From positions 2,170,001 to 2,234,000 of the forward strand of contig NZ_CAKMMG010000001.1 of NCBI RefSeq assembly GCF_927798115.1: a DNA stretch of 64,000 bases, read 5' to 3'. The DNA comes from Paenibacillus auburnensis. GTDB lineage: Bacteria; Bacillota; Bacilli; Paenibacillales; Paenibacillaceae. The notes beneath the pieces were generated by a model. The model searched no databases. It was not told the DNA's origin and worked only from the letters and a program-made list of their open reading frames with translations. Positions 44,608 through 52,482 of this stretch are shown piece after piece (the first letter of the stretch is position 1; each line of letters opens with the position of its first letter). The position numbers and the translations under genes were made by a program.

Positions 44608-44646
44608 CAATTGGGCATTTTTAAGTTTAAACATGCTATTTTTAAC
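44608..44646 (-). promoter_or_regulatory. Putative YesN-type activator site, binding protein B promoter
   Basis: CAATTGGGCATTTTTAAGTT begins at 44608. The octamer ATTTTTAA recurs 21 bp further on (44617 and 44638), giving a direct repeat on one face of the helix at about -41 and -62. Spacing to the cre site (38 bp) agrees with the permease promoter (37 bp). Confidence 0.62.
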
Positions 44647-44650
44647 ATAA

Positions 44651-44676
44651 AAACCACCCCTGAAAGGAGTGGTTTT
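44651..44676 (-). terminator. Terminator of the system 2 two-component operon
   Basis: The 10-bp stem AAACCACTCC / GGGGTGGTTT (one G-U) lies 9 bp after the regulator stop codon, with a TTTTTATG tail on the minus strand. Confidence 0.8.
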
Positions 44677-44684
44677 GCCCGCAA

Positions 44685-46268
44685 TCAGCCATTGGGCAGA
44701 TTCCGGCGGAATTCTCTGGGCTTGCAGCCTGTCAGCTTCTCGAACATTCTGGCAAAATGCTGGGTATCCGAATACCCGACCATCTGACAGACTTCATAGA
44801 CCTTCAGGTCGGTATTCTCCAGCAGCTCCTTTGCCTTATCGATCCGTATCTGGGTCAGGAAATTGAGATAATTATCCCCCGTCTTCCGTTTGAACAGCTG
44901 GCTTAAATAATAGGGGCTGATAAAGAACCTCGCTGCCAGATCGGCAAGACTGATCTGCTCATTGAAATGCTTGGATACATACGTTTTAATTTCAGAGATG
45001 ATGTCTTTTTTCTGGGACAGATTATGCTCCTGCTTGAAATGAATAACTCCCCGGATGACCTGGATCATCCACTCCTCCAGAACCTCCATTGTCTGAAACC
45101 GCGAGATACCCTCCAGCGACAGAATATGCCTGCCTACCCGCTCGTTTTGCTGCAGCTGCTGAAAGGAAAGCTTGCGGATGCTGGACAGCAGGATGCTCAG
45201 GCACCACTGCTGCAGCTCCGCCGGATTCATCCCCGGTTCGGCTGTCACCCCCCGGAACATTTCCCTGATAATGGCTACACATTCCTCCTCATTCATGTTG
45301 TCCAGCGCCTCTTCCAGCCGGATGATCTGCTCTTCGGGAACCGGCTGGCTGCGGCCGGTTAGCTGCATAATTTCACTGTAGGAGATGACCGGGTCTCCTC
45401 CCTTGATCACCTTATAGCTTAGTGCATTCCGCGCCTCTTCGAAGGATTGGCTGATCCCCGAAGCCCGCTTATACATAGTACCGATACCAATACTGACAGG
45501 AAGCTTCAGTTCACGGTCCAAAGCCTGCTTCAGGCCCTGCACCGCATGGAGCAGCCGCACGTAAGGAAGGGTACTGTTATGGGCAATTACTATTGCTATC
45601 TGCGGCCCGAAGTAGCGGAAGCGGTAGACTTTGTGGTAATGCCTTAAGGTCAGGTCGATCTGCCGGAAGAGCGGCTGAAAGCCAATTTCCTTAAGCTGCT
45701 CGGTGCCGCCGCCGATATCAAGCAGAACCGAATTGAACCAGATGCCTGAGGTAGGGATTTGCGCCTCCCGCAGCAGCTCCTCCACCAGCTCAGTGTGTTC
45801 GGGTCCGATATCGATAATGTCACGCAGCGTCTCCTCCTGAATACGGCTGCTGACTTCGTGCTTCAATTCATCCAGCTTCTGCAGTCTGATCCGGTCAGCA
45901 CGGATCGTCTCCATGACCTGGATCACGCTGCTGCGCAGCTCCTCCTCTTCAACCGGCTTGTTGATGTAGAATTGCACACCCAGCTTCATTCCTCTTCTCG
46001 CATACTCAAAATCGGCATACCCGCTTAACAGGATAAACTTTGTTTTCACACCTGCTTCATTTGCCATTTGGATCATATCCAGACCATCCGCCATAGGCAT
46101 ACGGATGTCTGTAATCACAATATCAGGCTGCAGCCTCTGAATCAGGTCGAAGCCTTCCAGCCCGTTGTATGCTGCGCCGACAACCCTGCATTCCGGAAGA
46201 TAGCGGCCGATAATCTTTTTAATGCCCTCCACAATGCCTTTCTCATCATCAATCAAAGCAATTCTCAT
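44685..46268 (-). CDS. YesN-type AraC response regulator (system 2)
   Basis: 527 residues. Receiver with Asp7, Asp8 and phospho-acceptor Asp54 (DIVITDIRMPMADG), long middle region, and C-terminal AraC domain (LAARFFISPYYLSQLFKRKTG; VCQMVGYSDTQHFARMFEK). It overlaps the kinase gene by 4 bp. The two conserved direct-repeat sites upstream of binding protein B and of the permeases are its likely targets. Confidence 0.94.
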   Translation of the reverse strand: MRIALIDDEKGIVEGIKKIIGRYLPECRVVGAAYNGLEGFDLIQRLQPDIVITDIRMPMADGLDMIQMANEAGVKTKFILLSGYADFEYARRGMKLGVQFYINKPVEEEELRSSVIQVMETIRADRIRLQKLDELKHEVSSRIQEETLRDIIDIGPEHTELVEELLREAQIPTSGIWFNSVLLDIGGGTEQLKEIGFQPLFRQIDLTLRHYHKVYRFRYFGPQIAIVIAHNSTLPYVRLLHAVQGLKQALDRELKLPVSIGIGTMYKRASGISQSFEEARNALSYKVIKGGDPVISYSEIMQLTGRSQPVPEEQIIRLEEALDNMNEEECVAIIREMFRGVTAEPGMNPAELQQWCLSILLSSIRKLSFQQLQQNERVGRHILSLEGISRFQTMEVLEEWMIQVIRGVIHFKQEHNLSQKKDIISEIKTYVSKHFNEQISLADLAARFFISPYYLSQLFKRKTGDNYLNFLTQIRIDKAKELLENTDLKVYEVCQMVGYSDTQHFARMFEKLTGCKPREFRRNLPNG

Positions 46269-48097
46269 CCCTGGTCCCTCCCGCTGCTCGGAATCAGGAT
46301 TTCAATGGACGTTCCATCCTGTATTCCGGCAACAATCGTCAGATAATATCTGTCTCCGTAATGCAGCTTGATGCGTTCTGCGATATTTTGCAGGCCAAGC
46401 CCCTTCTCCGGCTGTTCATTCACATCCTCCAGCTTATACTTATGCGATTCTGCTCCATCTAGGGCGGCAAGAAGCTGGGCTCGCTTGTCCAGACTCATCC
46501 CGGCACCGTCATCTGTTATCCGGAATAACATCTCTCCCTGCTCCGTCCAGCGGCCCTCAATAGTAATGGTCATGATCCGGCTGTAGTCTTCAAATCCATG
46601 GTTGATGCTATTCTCAACGATCGGCTGGAATACCAGGGGAATGATGCTGCACTCAAGCATTTCATCAGGCAGGTTAAGCTCAAGCCGGAAGGAGTTATCG
46701 AACCGGATATTCTGGAGCTGCAGGTAATTTGCAGTGTATTCCAGCTCATGCTTTACCGAATGCAGCCTGCCTTCTTTATTTAAGGTCAGCCGGAACATGC
46801 GTGCCAGAATTTTTATCATGTCTGCCGTCTCGTCATCATCCTTAACCAGTGCCTTCATCCGGATGGATTCCAGGGTATTGTAGAGCATATGGGGATTGAT
46901 CTGATTCTGCAGCGCAATAAATTTGGCCTGCCGCTGTTTGATCTCCCCGATATATACGTCCTCGATCAGCGTGCGGATGGTTATAATCATTTTGTTATAG
47001 CTGTGTACGAGGCTTCCGATCTCGTCACCCGTCTGCTCTTTCTCGATAGCGAGATACTGCCCGACCTCTGCCTGCTTCATGCTTCTGCGGAGTGCCTTGA
47101 TCGGCTTCGTAATCGTATAGCTTAAACCGAAGGAGAAGAGCGTAATAATCAGACAGCTCATCAGAATAACGATGACCGTCATGCCCTTGATCTGATTAAT
47201 TTTCTTCAGCAGCTTTGAGCGGGGTATTTCGGTCTTGATAAAGAGCTCTCCCTGCGATGTGCTGCTTAGCAGTACGATGTGATTCTTATCTTTCTTATCC
47301 TGAATGTACTCCTGGCCTGAATCAAGCACCTGCTTCCAGGAGATCCTGCCGCTGGCAGCATCAGAGTGGTACACGATCTGCTGCTGCAGATTTGTTATGA
47401 CTACACTTATACCGTACTTATCCCGGGCCTGAATGAATTCATGATCGAGCTGTAGCAATGTAAACGGATCCAGATCGATCAGCAGCATCCCCGCATAGGC
47501 ACCGTCTGAGCTGAACAGCACTCTGCCTGCAGTTACTACCGCCCCCTCCCCATTATCCTCATAATAGGAACGGTCATGCAGTCCGGTAATAAAGAAGGTC
47601 TCACTGGAATTACGAAGCCTGGTGTACCACTTCTGGGCAAGCAGGGCATTCTCATTGATCTTATTGGTAGAATTACTGAACTGATATACACTGTTATCCC
47701 TGCTGACCAGCATCACGCTGCTCATCTCTGATTTGAGCAGGGCCACCCGCATCAGCAGCCGCTGCACCGCCAGCCTTTGATCAATCAGTTCGTCAAAGGG
47801 CAGATTCCTGGCCTCACCGAGACTGTAAATTATATCGTTATCAACGAGAACGGATTTCGTAACTTCTTCATATTCTTTCAGAAATTCATTTAGAGTCGTG
47901 CGAATCTGCGACGTATACAGCGAAGCGAACTCCTCAGAGGAGTCCTCCAGCCCCCTGGCAGACTGCTGAAATATGAACGCGCTTACAAATGACAAGGGAA
48001 TAACGCACACCAATACATAACCCAGCATTAACTTATTTTGCAGCTTCATATTTCTTATTCTGACAACGAACTTTTGCATCCCGTGTTTGAGCATCAT
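46265..48097 (-). CDS. YesM-type sensor histidine kinase (system 2)
   Basis: 610 residues: membrane helix near 20-42, outer sensing domain to about 310, second helix near 315-335, HAMP, then the His-kinase domain with INPHMLYNTLESIR and the ATP-binding motif DDGAGMSLDKR. Two adjacent ATG codons (48097 and 48094) could start it. It is translationally coupled to its regulator. It should sense an extracellular oligosaccharide, possibly with binding protein A or B. Confidence 0.92.
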   Translation of the reverse strand: MMLKHGMQKFVVRIRNMKLQNKLMLGYVLVCVIPLSFVSAFIFQQSARGLEDSSEEFASLYTSQIRTTLNEFLKEYEEVTKSVLVDNDIIYSLGEARNLPFDELIDQRLAVQRLLMRVALLKSEMSSVMLVSRDNSVYQFSNSTNKINENALLAQKWYTRLRNSSETFFITGLHDRSYYEDNGEGAVVTAGRVLFSSDGAYAGMLLIDLDPFTLLQLDHEFIQARDKYGISVVITNLQQQIVYHSDAASGRISWKQVLDSGQEYIQDKKDKNHIVLLSSTSQGELFIKTEIPRSKLLKKINQIKGMTVIVILMSCLIITLFSFGLSYTITKPIKALRRSMKQAEVGQYLAIEKEQTGDEIGSLVHSYNKMIITIRTLIEDVYIGEIKQRQAKFIALQNQINPHMLYNTLESIRMKALVKDDDETADMIKILARMFRLTLNKEGRLHSVKHELEYTANYLQLQNIRFDNSFRLELNLPDEMLECSIIPLVFQPIVENSINHGFEDYSRIMTITIEGRWTEQGEMLFRITDDGAGMSLDKRAQLLAALDGAESHKYKLEDVNEQPEKGLGLQNIAERIKLHYGDRYYLTIVAGIQDGTSIEILIPSSGRDQG

Positions 48098-48260
48098 AGG
48101 TGACCTGCCTTCGTTATTGTTCCATCTATATCATAGGATGTAAGCATCCTTAAATTCCTCTACATGAACTATACTATTATCAGTATATAATTACATAGGG
48201 ATTTTTAATGGTTTTCAAGGGTATTTACAGGAAATTTCCCGCCGTGTATATAATAACTGA

Positions 48261-48285
48261 AGCCGAGCCCCTTTCGGGGCCGGCT
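48261..48285 (-). terminator. Hairpin after the GH43 gene of system 3
   Basis: AGCCGGCCCC-GAAA-GGGGC-A-CGGCT type stem with one bulge and a stable GAAA-like loop, 20 bp after the stop. A mildly T-rich tail follows on the minus strand. Confidence 0.55.
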
Positions 48286-48305
48286 CATTTAGGCTTCTCC
48301 TATAA

Positions 48306-49886
48306 TCATTCAGACCGGGTGAACACTTCAAACAGATTTAGCGGCCTATCCTCCAATGGAACGTAATCAAAATAATCAAAATGCGCTGGCGTTTCCGCAT
48401 TCTTTCCGCTGCCGGCCGCATACATCGCAAAGAACGTGCCGGCAAAGCCGCCTGCGACCTCCTTAGTAAGGAATGCAACCTCGCCTTTTCCAATAACCTC
48501 AGTTGTTGTCCTGTCTGGATGCGCATAAGTAAACGTATACATAACTTCATTCGCCTGAATACCCAGGATAACTTCGGATCCGTCATAATCCACTTCCGCT
48601 GCAATCTGCATAATGCTGCCCATCCGGCGTCTGAATATTAATTTGGGTACTCCGTCCCTCAGTGTCTTGGCAATCTCATAATGGAATTTTTCATTCATGA
48701 ATACGGTAAGCCCGGCTTCCTCGCCCTCTTCGGGCAAGAACTCCAGCTTAGTACGGATTTCACAGTTTTTATGCTGCTGCCTGCGGCCAACGAACGCGGG
48801 TGACCCCTTTTCACTAAGGCCGCATACCCGCCCCTTCAACGTCAGATAACCCGGACGTTCCTTCAAAGACCACGAATCCGGCTCCGGATTACGGTAAAAG
48901 TTCCATACCGGCCCGAGCATTTCGGCATCAAAATCCTCTCTGTGTTCCCAGGCCGCCGGTTCCCCGAGCGGCAGAGTACCGGCATCATACTCCAACTCGG
49001 CCAACCCATGATTTCCTGCGACTGGCCAGCCTTCTTCGTTCCAGGAGACCGGTGCCAGATTCGTCTCACGGCCCAGGATATGGCGTTTAGCATTGCCGAC
49101 CGGCCTAATGCCCAGAAAGACACACCACCAGCTGCCATCCTTTGCCTGCACCAGATCTGCATGTCCCGTTGCCTGAATAGGTTTGGACGTACTCCGGTTC
49201 GAGAGGATTGGATTAGCCGGATTGGATTCGAACGGCCCATACGGATTACGGCTCCTGGCAATCGTCTCCATATGCCCGTATTCAGTACCGCCCTCGGCTG
49301 CCATTAAATAATACCAGCCGTTAATCCGGTATAAGTGCGGACCTTCTGGATGGCTCCCGCCCGTCCCTTCCCAGATCAGTCTTCTTGTACTCAATAGCTT
49401 CCCGTCTGCTATATCCAGTTCCGCCTGATAGATCCCGGTCTGCTCGCCCATAAAGTCAGATGTACCTGTTACATACACCTTCCCGTCTTCATCGAAAAAT
49501 AGGGAGGGATCAACCCCTCCCCAGCTGTCAAGGAAGACCGGTTCAGACCAGGGACCTTGCGGATTATCCGCCCAGACATAGAAGCTCTTTTGTATAGAAA
49601 TATTGGTCGTGATCACATAAAACAAGCCTTCATGATAACGGATCGTGGGTGCATATATTCCCTGAGACCATCCCGGCGGGAATGAGCCCTGAAGCTGAAG
49701 CTGGCTGTCACGGGTCAGCACATGTCCGAGCTGCCGCCAGTTCACCAGATCCCTGCTGTGAAAGACCGGGATTCCCGGAAAATAATCGAATGAGCTTGTA
49801 ACCAGATAATAATCTTCGTCTACTCTGCAGACGCTCGGGTCAGGATGGAAGCCGGGAATAACCGGATTGCTAAACGTCGTCTTCAT
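48306..49886 (-). CDS. GH43 beta-xylosidase/arabinosidase (system 3)
   Basis: 526 residues: propeller with Asp16 (FHPDPS), Asp126 (GVDPSLFFDEDG) and Glu181 (HPEGPHLY), then a beta-sandwich domain (about 330-515). Cytosolic. GAGGTGAGTGTGATC precedes ATG 49886; the frame is open upstream into the SDR gene, without support. Third gene of the GPH symporter - SDR - GH43 unit. It is a more distant relative of the two GH43 enzymes at 30109 and 33297. Confidence 0.93.
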   Translation of the reverse strand: MKTTFSNPVIPGFHPDPSVCRVDEDYYLVTSSFDYFPGIPVFHSRDLVNWRQLGHVLTRDSQLQLQGSFPPGWSQGIYAPTIRYHEGLFYVITTNISIQKSFYVWADNPQGPWSEPVFLDSWGGVDPSLFFDEDGKVYVTGTSDFMGEQTGIYQAELDIADGKLLSTRRLIWEGTGGSHPEGPHLYRINGWYYLMAAEGGTEYGHMETIARSRNPYGPFESNPANPILSNRSTSKPIQATGHADLVQAKDGSWWCVFLGIRPVGNAKRHILGRETNLAPVSWNEEGWPVAGNHGLAELEYDAGTLPLGEPAAWEHREDFDAEMLGPVWNFYRNPEPDSWSLKERPGYLTLKGRVCGLSEKGSPAFVGRRQQHKNCEIRTKLEFLPEEGEEAGLTVFMNEKFHYEIAKTLRDGVPKLIFRRRMGSIMQIAAEVDYDGSEVILGIQANEVMYTFTYAHPDRTTTEVIGKGEVAFLTKEVAGGFAGTFFAMYAAGSGKNAETPAHFDYFDYVPLEDRPLNLFEVFTRSE

Positions 49887-49905
49887 GATCACACTCACCT
49901 CTGGA

Positions 49906-50715
49906 TTATTGTAGAATTTCCGGATGCTCCCACTTGGTAGGCGTAAGCTTGCCAGCACCAGCGCCTGCGTCAACAGGAATCGCTGCACCACTTATATAAC
50001 GTGCCAGGTCAGAGGCCAGGAATAGGGCCAAATGGGCAATTTCCCGCGGATCTCCAAGCTTCCCGTTTGGAGAGATAATTGTGGCAAATTCCTGTATCAC
50101 TTCTTCAGGCGCCTGCCCCCAGATCGAGGTTCGGAAGGTTCCCGGGCAAATGGCATTTACAGTGATATTATAAGGCGCATAGTCGAGAGCTGCGCTCTTG
50201 GTCAAGCCCACTACGCCATGCTTGGATGAAGTATAGAGTCCCATGGAGCTGTTGCCCAATATTCCGGCCAGTGAGGCAATATTCACAATGAAGCCGCCTG
50301 ATGATTTCGACCGCAGAATAGCCTCCACACCATGCTTCATACCCAGGAAGACGCCCTTCAGATCCACAGAGGTAATCCGGTCAAATTCTTCTGCCGAATA
50401 TTCGTGGAGCGGGCGGTTGGGAGCAGCAATGCCTGCATTGTTGACCAGGCCATCCAGACGGCCATAGGTTGAAACCGCATAATCTATCATTCCCTTAATC
50501 TCCTGTTCGCTGCTGACATCGGCCTTGAAGAAAGAAGCTTCGCCGCCCTGTGCCTTGATCTGTTCAACAGTTTGCTGCCCTTTCCCGTTATTGATGTCTG
50601 TGACGACAACCCTCATTCCATTCTCTGCATAGCATTGGGCAATAGCCTCACCCAATCCATCGGCGGCGCCTGTTACGATAACCACCTTCCCCTTAACACT
50701 TGAGAAATCCGTCAT
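49906..50715 (-). CDS. Short-chain dehydrogenase/reductase (system 3, first)
   Basis: 269 residues, classical SDR: cofactor motif TGAADGLG (15-22), NNAGIAAPN near 92, catalytic Ser and YTSSK near 162. NAD(P)-dependent oxidation or reduction of an alcohol/ketone. GAAAGGGGAAGAATAG precedes the ATG. Between a sugar symporter and a GH43 enzyme, its substrate is probably a sugar, sugar acid or aglycone released by the system. The family alone does not tell which. Confidence 0.9.
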   Translation of the reverse strand: MTDFSSVKGKVVIVTGAADGLGEAIAQCYAENGMRVVVTDINNGKGQQTVEQIKAQGGEASFFKADVSSEQEIKGMIDYAVSTYGRLDGLVNNAGIAAPNRPLHEYSAEEFDRITSVDLKGVFLGMKHGVEAILRSKSSGGFIVNIASLAGILGNSSMGLYTSSKHGVVGLTKSAALDYAPYNITVNAICPGTFRTSIWGQAPEEVIQEFATIISPNGKLGDPREIAHLALFLASDLARYISGAAIPVDAGAGAGKLTPTKWEHPEILQ

Positions 50716-50734
50716 CTATTCTTCCCCTTTCATA

Positions 50735-52243
50735 TTAAATCTGGGCAGCTTGGCGCCTCGCCTCAAGCTCTTCCTGAATTTCGGCCATACGGTCCTTATC
50801 CAGCTCATAGAACTTCATTGCAATCAGGGAGATAATCCACGCGAGCAGCATTACTCCGCTGGCGAGGAACATTGTCATCCAGAAAATTTTACCGGAGTAT
50901 GGTGTATCCACATCAGGAAATGCCGTTCTGAAGCCGATAAACGCGAGCATGATGCCGACAAAGGTCTGCTGTAGGGAAGACACTCCTTTATCAATGAATG
51001 CGTATACAGAAGAAATCAGTCCAGGGGCATAATAATTGGATTTGTACGCACTGTAATCAATGACATCGGCCAGCATCGGCATCATCAGGCCTGAACCTAC
51101 ATACCGTACAGCTCCGCCAACCAGATACAGTACCATGAAGCTGATGGTCATAAAGCCCATATTATCCATCCGGATTTGAGTGGGATCACCCAGCCACAGC
51201 AGCAGCAATAGAAGGCTGTAGCTGATGATGCAGGCCCAGGTGGCAATCACGAACCCTTTTTTCGAGCCGAATCTCATGGAGTAGCGGATTCCGAACACCA
51301 GCACTAATATATTCGGAATCATGCCTATGGCGTTTGTCGTTCCCAGCAGGCTGTAATTGCCGATAACAATGCCGAACAACATGACATTCACAATCTGATT
51401 TCCGGCGATTTGCAGGCTGAGCTTGTCGATCGAGGCAGCGATGACATACATCTGCAGCGGGCGGTTGCTTTTGAACAGGGGCCAAATCTCTTTTAATTTG
51501 ATGGCTTCCGTTTTTTGGCCTGTGCCGTAGTTTTCACTGCGGTCCTTGGAGGCAATTCCAATAATGGCGAGAGTATAGGCAATACCCGCAATGATTACTG
51601 TTGAGATTGTCATTTCCTGAAAAAGCTCGACATTCGTATAACCGCCATATTTGCCGGTCAAATATAAGGACAGGTACACGGATGCGCCTGTGTAGAAAAT
51701 CATCGTATAGATCATGGTCAGCCCGCCGAACAGAGGCCGTTGCTCCGGATCATTCGTAATAACGGCATTCCCGATATTGAGTGAAATCTGGGACAGCGCA
51801 TAGCCGATAATAAATACAAAATACAGGACTATAAAATAAACAAGCTTCAAACCCTCAGGAACAAGATGGTTTGTAAAAAACAACAGAAGAGTCGAAGCAG
51901 CCATCAGAACATACGCGATAGCCAGAGCTGGCCTAACCTTTCCGAATCTCCCGTTGGTTTTGTCCAGCAGAATCCCCATAACCGGGTCCGTAACAGCATC
52001 CATAACCCTTGAACCGGTAATAATCAGTGAAGCAACCACTGTGCCCAGCCCGACAATACCGGCAGCATAATAGGATACAAGGCCCATCAGGAACATAAAG
52101 GCATTATGACCGAAGCCGCCGACCGGATAGATAGCCATCTGCCAGGCCTTTGCACGGCGGTATTTTCTGTCTCTCTCGGCTTTACTGGCAGCCTTCTGTT
52201 CTTTGATTACTTGTCTGTTTGCAATCTGCCCCACACTTTCCAC
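50735..52243 (-). CDS. GPH-family sugar:cation symporter (system 3)
   Basis: 502 residues, about twelve membrane helices. Typical features of the glycoside-pentoside-hexuronide family include GSRVMDAVTDPVMGILLDKTNGRFGKVRP near 82. Members bring in xylosides, glucuronides, galactosides and similar compounds with Na+ or H+. The start is GTG 52243 with AAAGGG only 3 bases ahead; GTG 52234 has better spacing and would remove three residues. First gene of its unit; behind it lie a cre-like site and a copy of the AraC-type box found at the GH1 promoter. Confidence 0.92.
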   Translation of the reverse strand: MESVGQIANRQVIKEQKAASKAERDRKYRRAKAWQMAIYPVGGFGHNAFMFLMGLVSYYAAGIVGLGTVVASLIITGSRVMDAVTDPVMGILLDKTNGRFGKVRPALAIAYVLMAASTLLLFFTNHLVPEGLKLVYFIVLYFVFIIGYALSQISLNIGNAVITNDPEQRPLFGGLTMIYTMIFYTGASVYLSLYLTGKYGGYTNVELFQEMTISTVIIAGIAYTLAIIGIASKDRSENYGTGQKTEAIKLKEIWPLFKSNRPLQMYVIAASIDKLSLQIAGNQIVNVMLFGIVIGNYSLLGTTNAIGMIPNILVLVFGIRYSMRFGSKKGFVIATWACIISYSLLLLLLWLGDPTQIRMDNMGFMTISFMVLYLVGGAVRYVGSGLMMPMLADVIDYSAYKSNYYAPGLISSVYAFIDKGVSSLQQTFVGIMLAFIGFRTAFPDVDTPYSGKIFWMTMFLASGVMLLAWIISLIAMKFYELDKDRMAEIQEELEARRQAAQI

Positions 52244-52328
52244 ACCCTTTCAAAATTCCGAATCATTTGCGCGGTAATCCAAGCCAGTAATCATTCCCGG
52301 GTATTTCTCGTCCTGGTTACGAAGTTAA

Positions 52329-52342
52329 TGATAACGCTTTCT
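52329..52342. promoter_or_regulatory. Cre-like site upstream of the GPH symporter
   Basis: TGATAACGCTTTCT matches 12 of 14 cre positions, 86 bp before the symporter start and 10 bp from the shared AraC-type box. Confidence 0.55.
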
Positions 52343-52351
52343 TTTTATTGT

Positions 52352-52375
52352 TTATGGTACTTTAGTCGTTTTTTT
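52352..52375. promoter_or_regulatory. Shared AraC-type box, symporter promoter
   Basis: TTATGGTA-C-TTTAGT followed by a T run agrees at 21 of 24 bases with 59696-59719 in the GH1/AraC divergent region, in the same orientation to the controlled gene. It is probably a binding site of the AraC protein encoded at 59766-61010. Confidence 0.58.
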
Positions 52376-52425
52376 GGTGTTGTTATGATTAAATTTTACT
52401 ACATTTATAATCGCATACATAAAAA

Positions 52426-52456
52426 AGCCGGCCTCTTTCCAACATAGAGGCCGGCT
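52426..52456 (-). terminator. Terminator of the GH1-SDR-GH2-GH106-like operon
   Basis: Perfect 11-bp stem AGCCGGCCTCT / AGAGGCCGGCT (52456-52446 with 52436-52426), loop of 9, TTTTTT tail on the minus strand. Confidence 0.92.
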
Positions 52457-52482
52457 GTTCCTTTTAAAGTCCCATAAACGGA

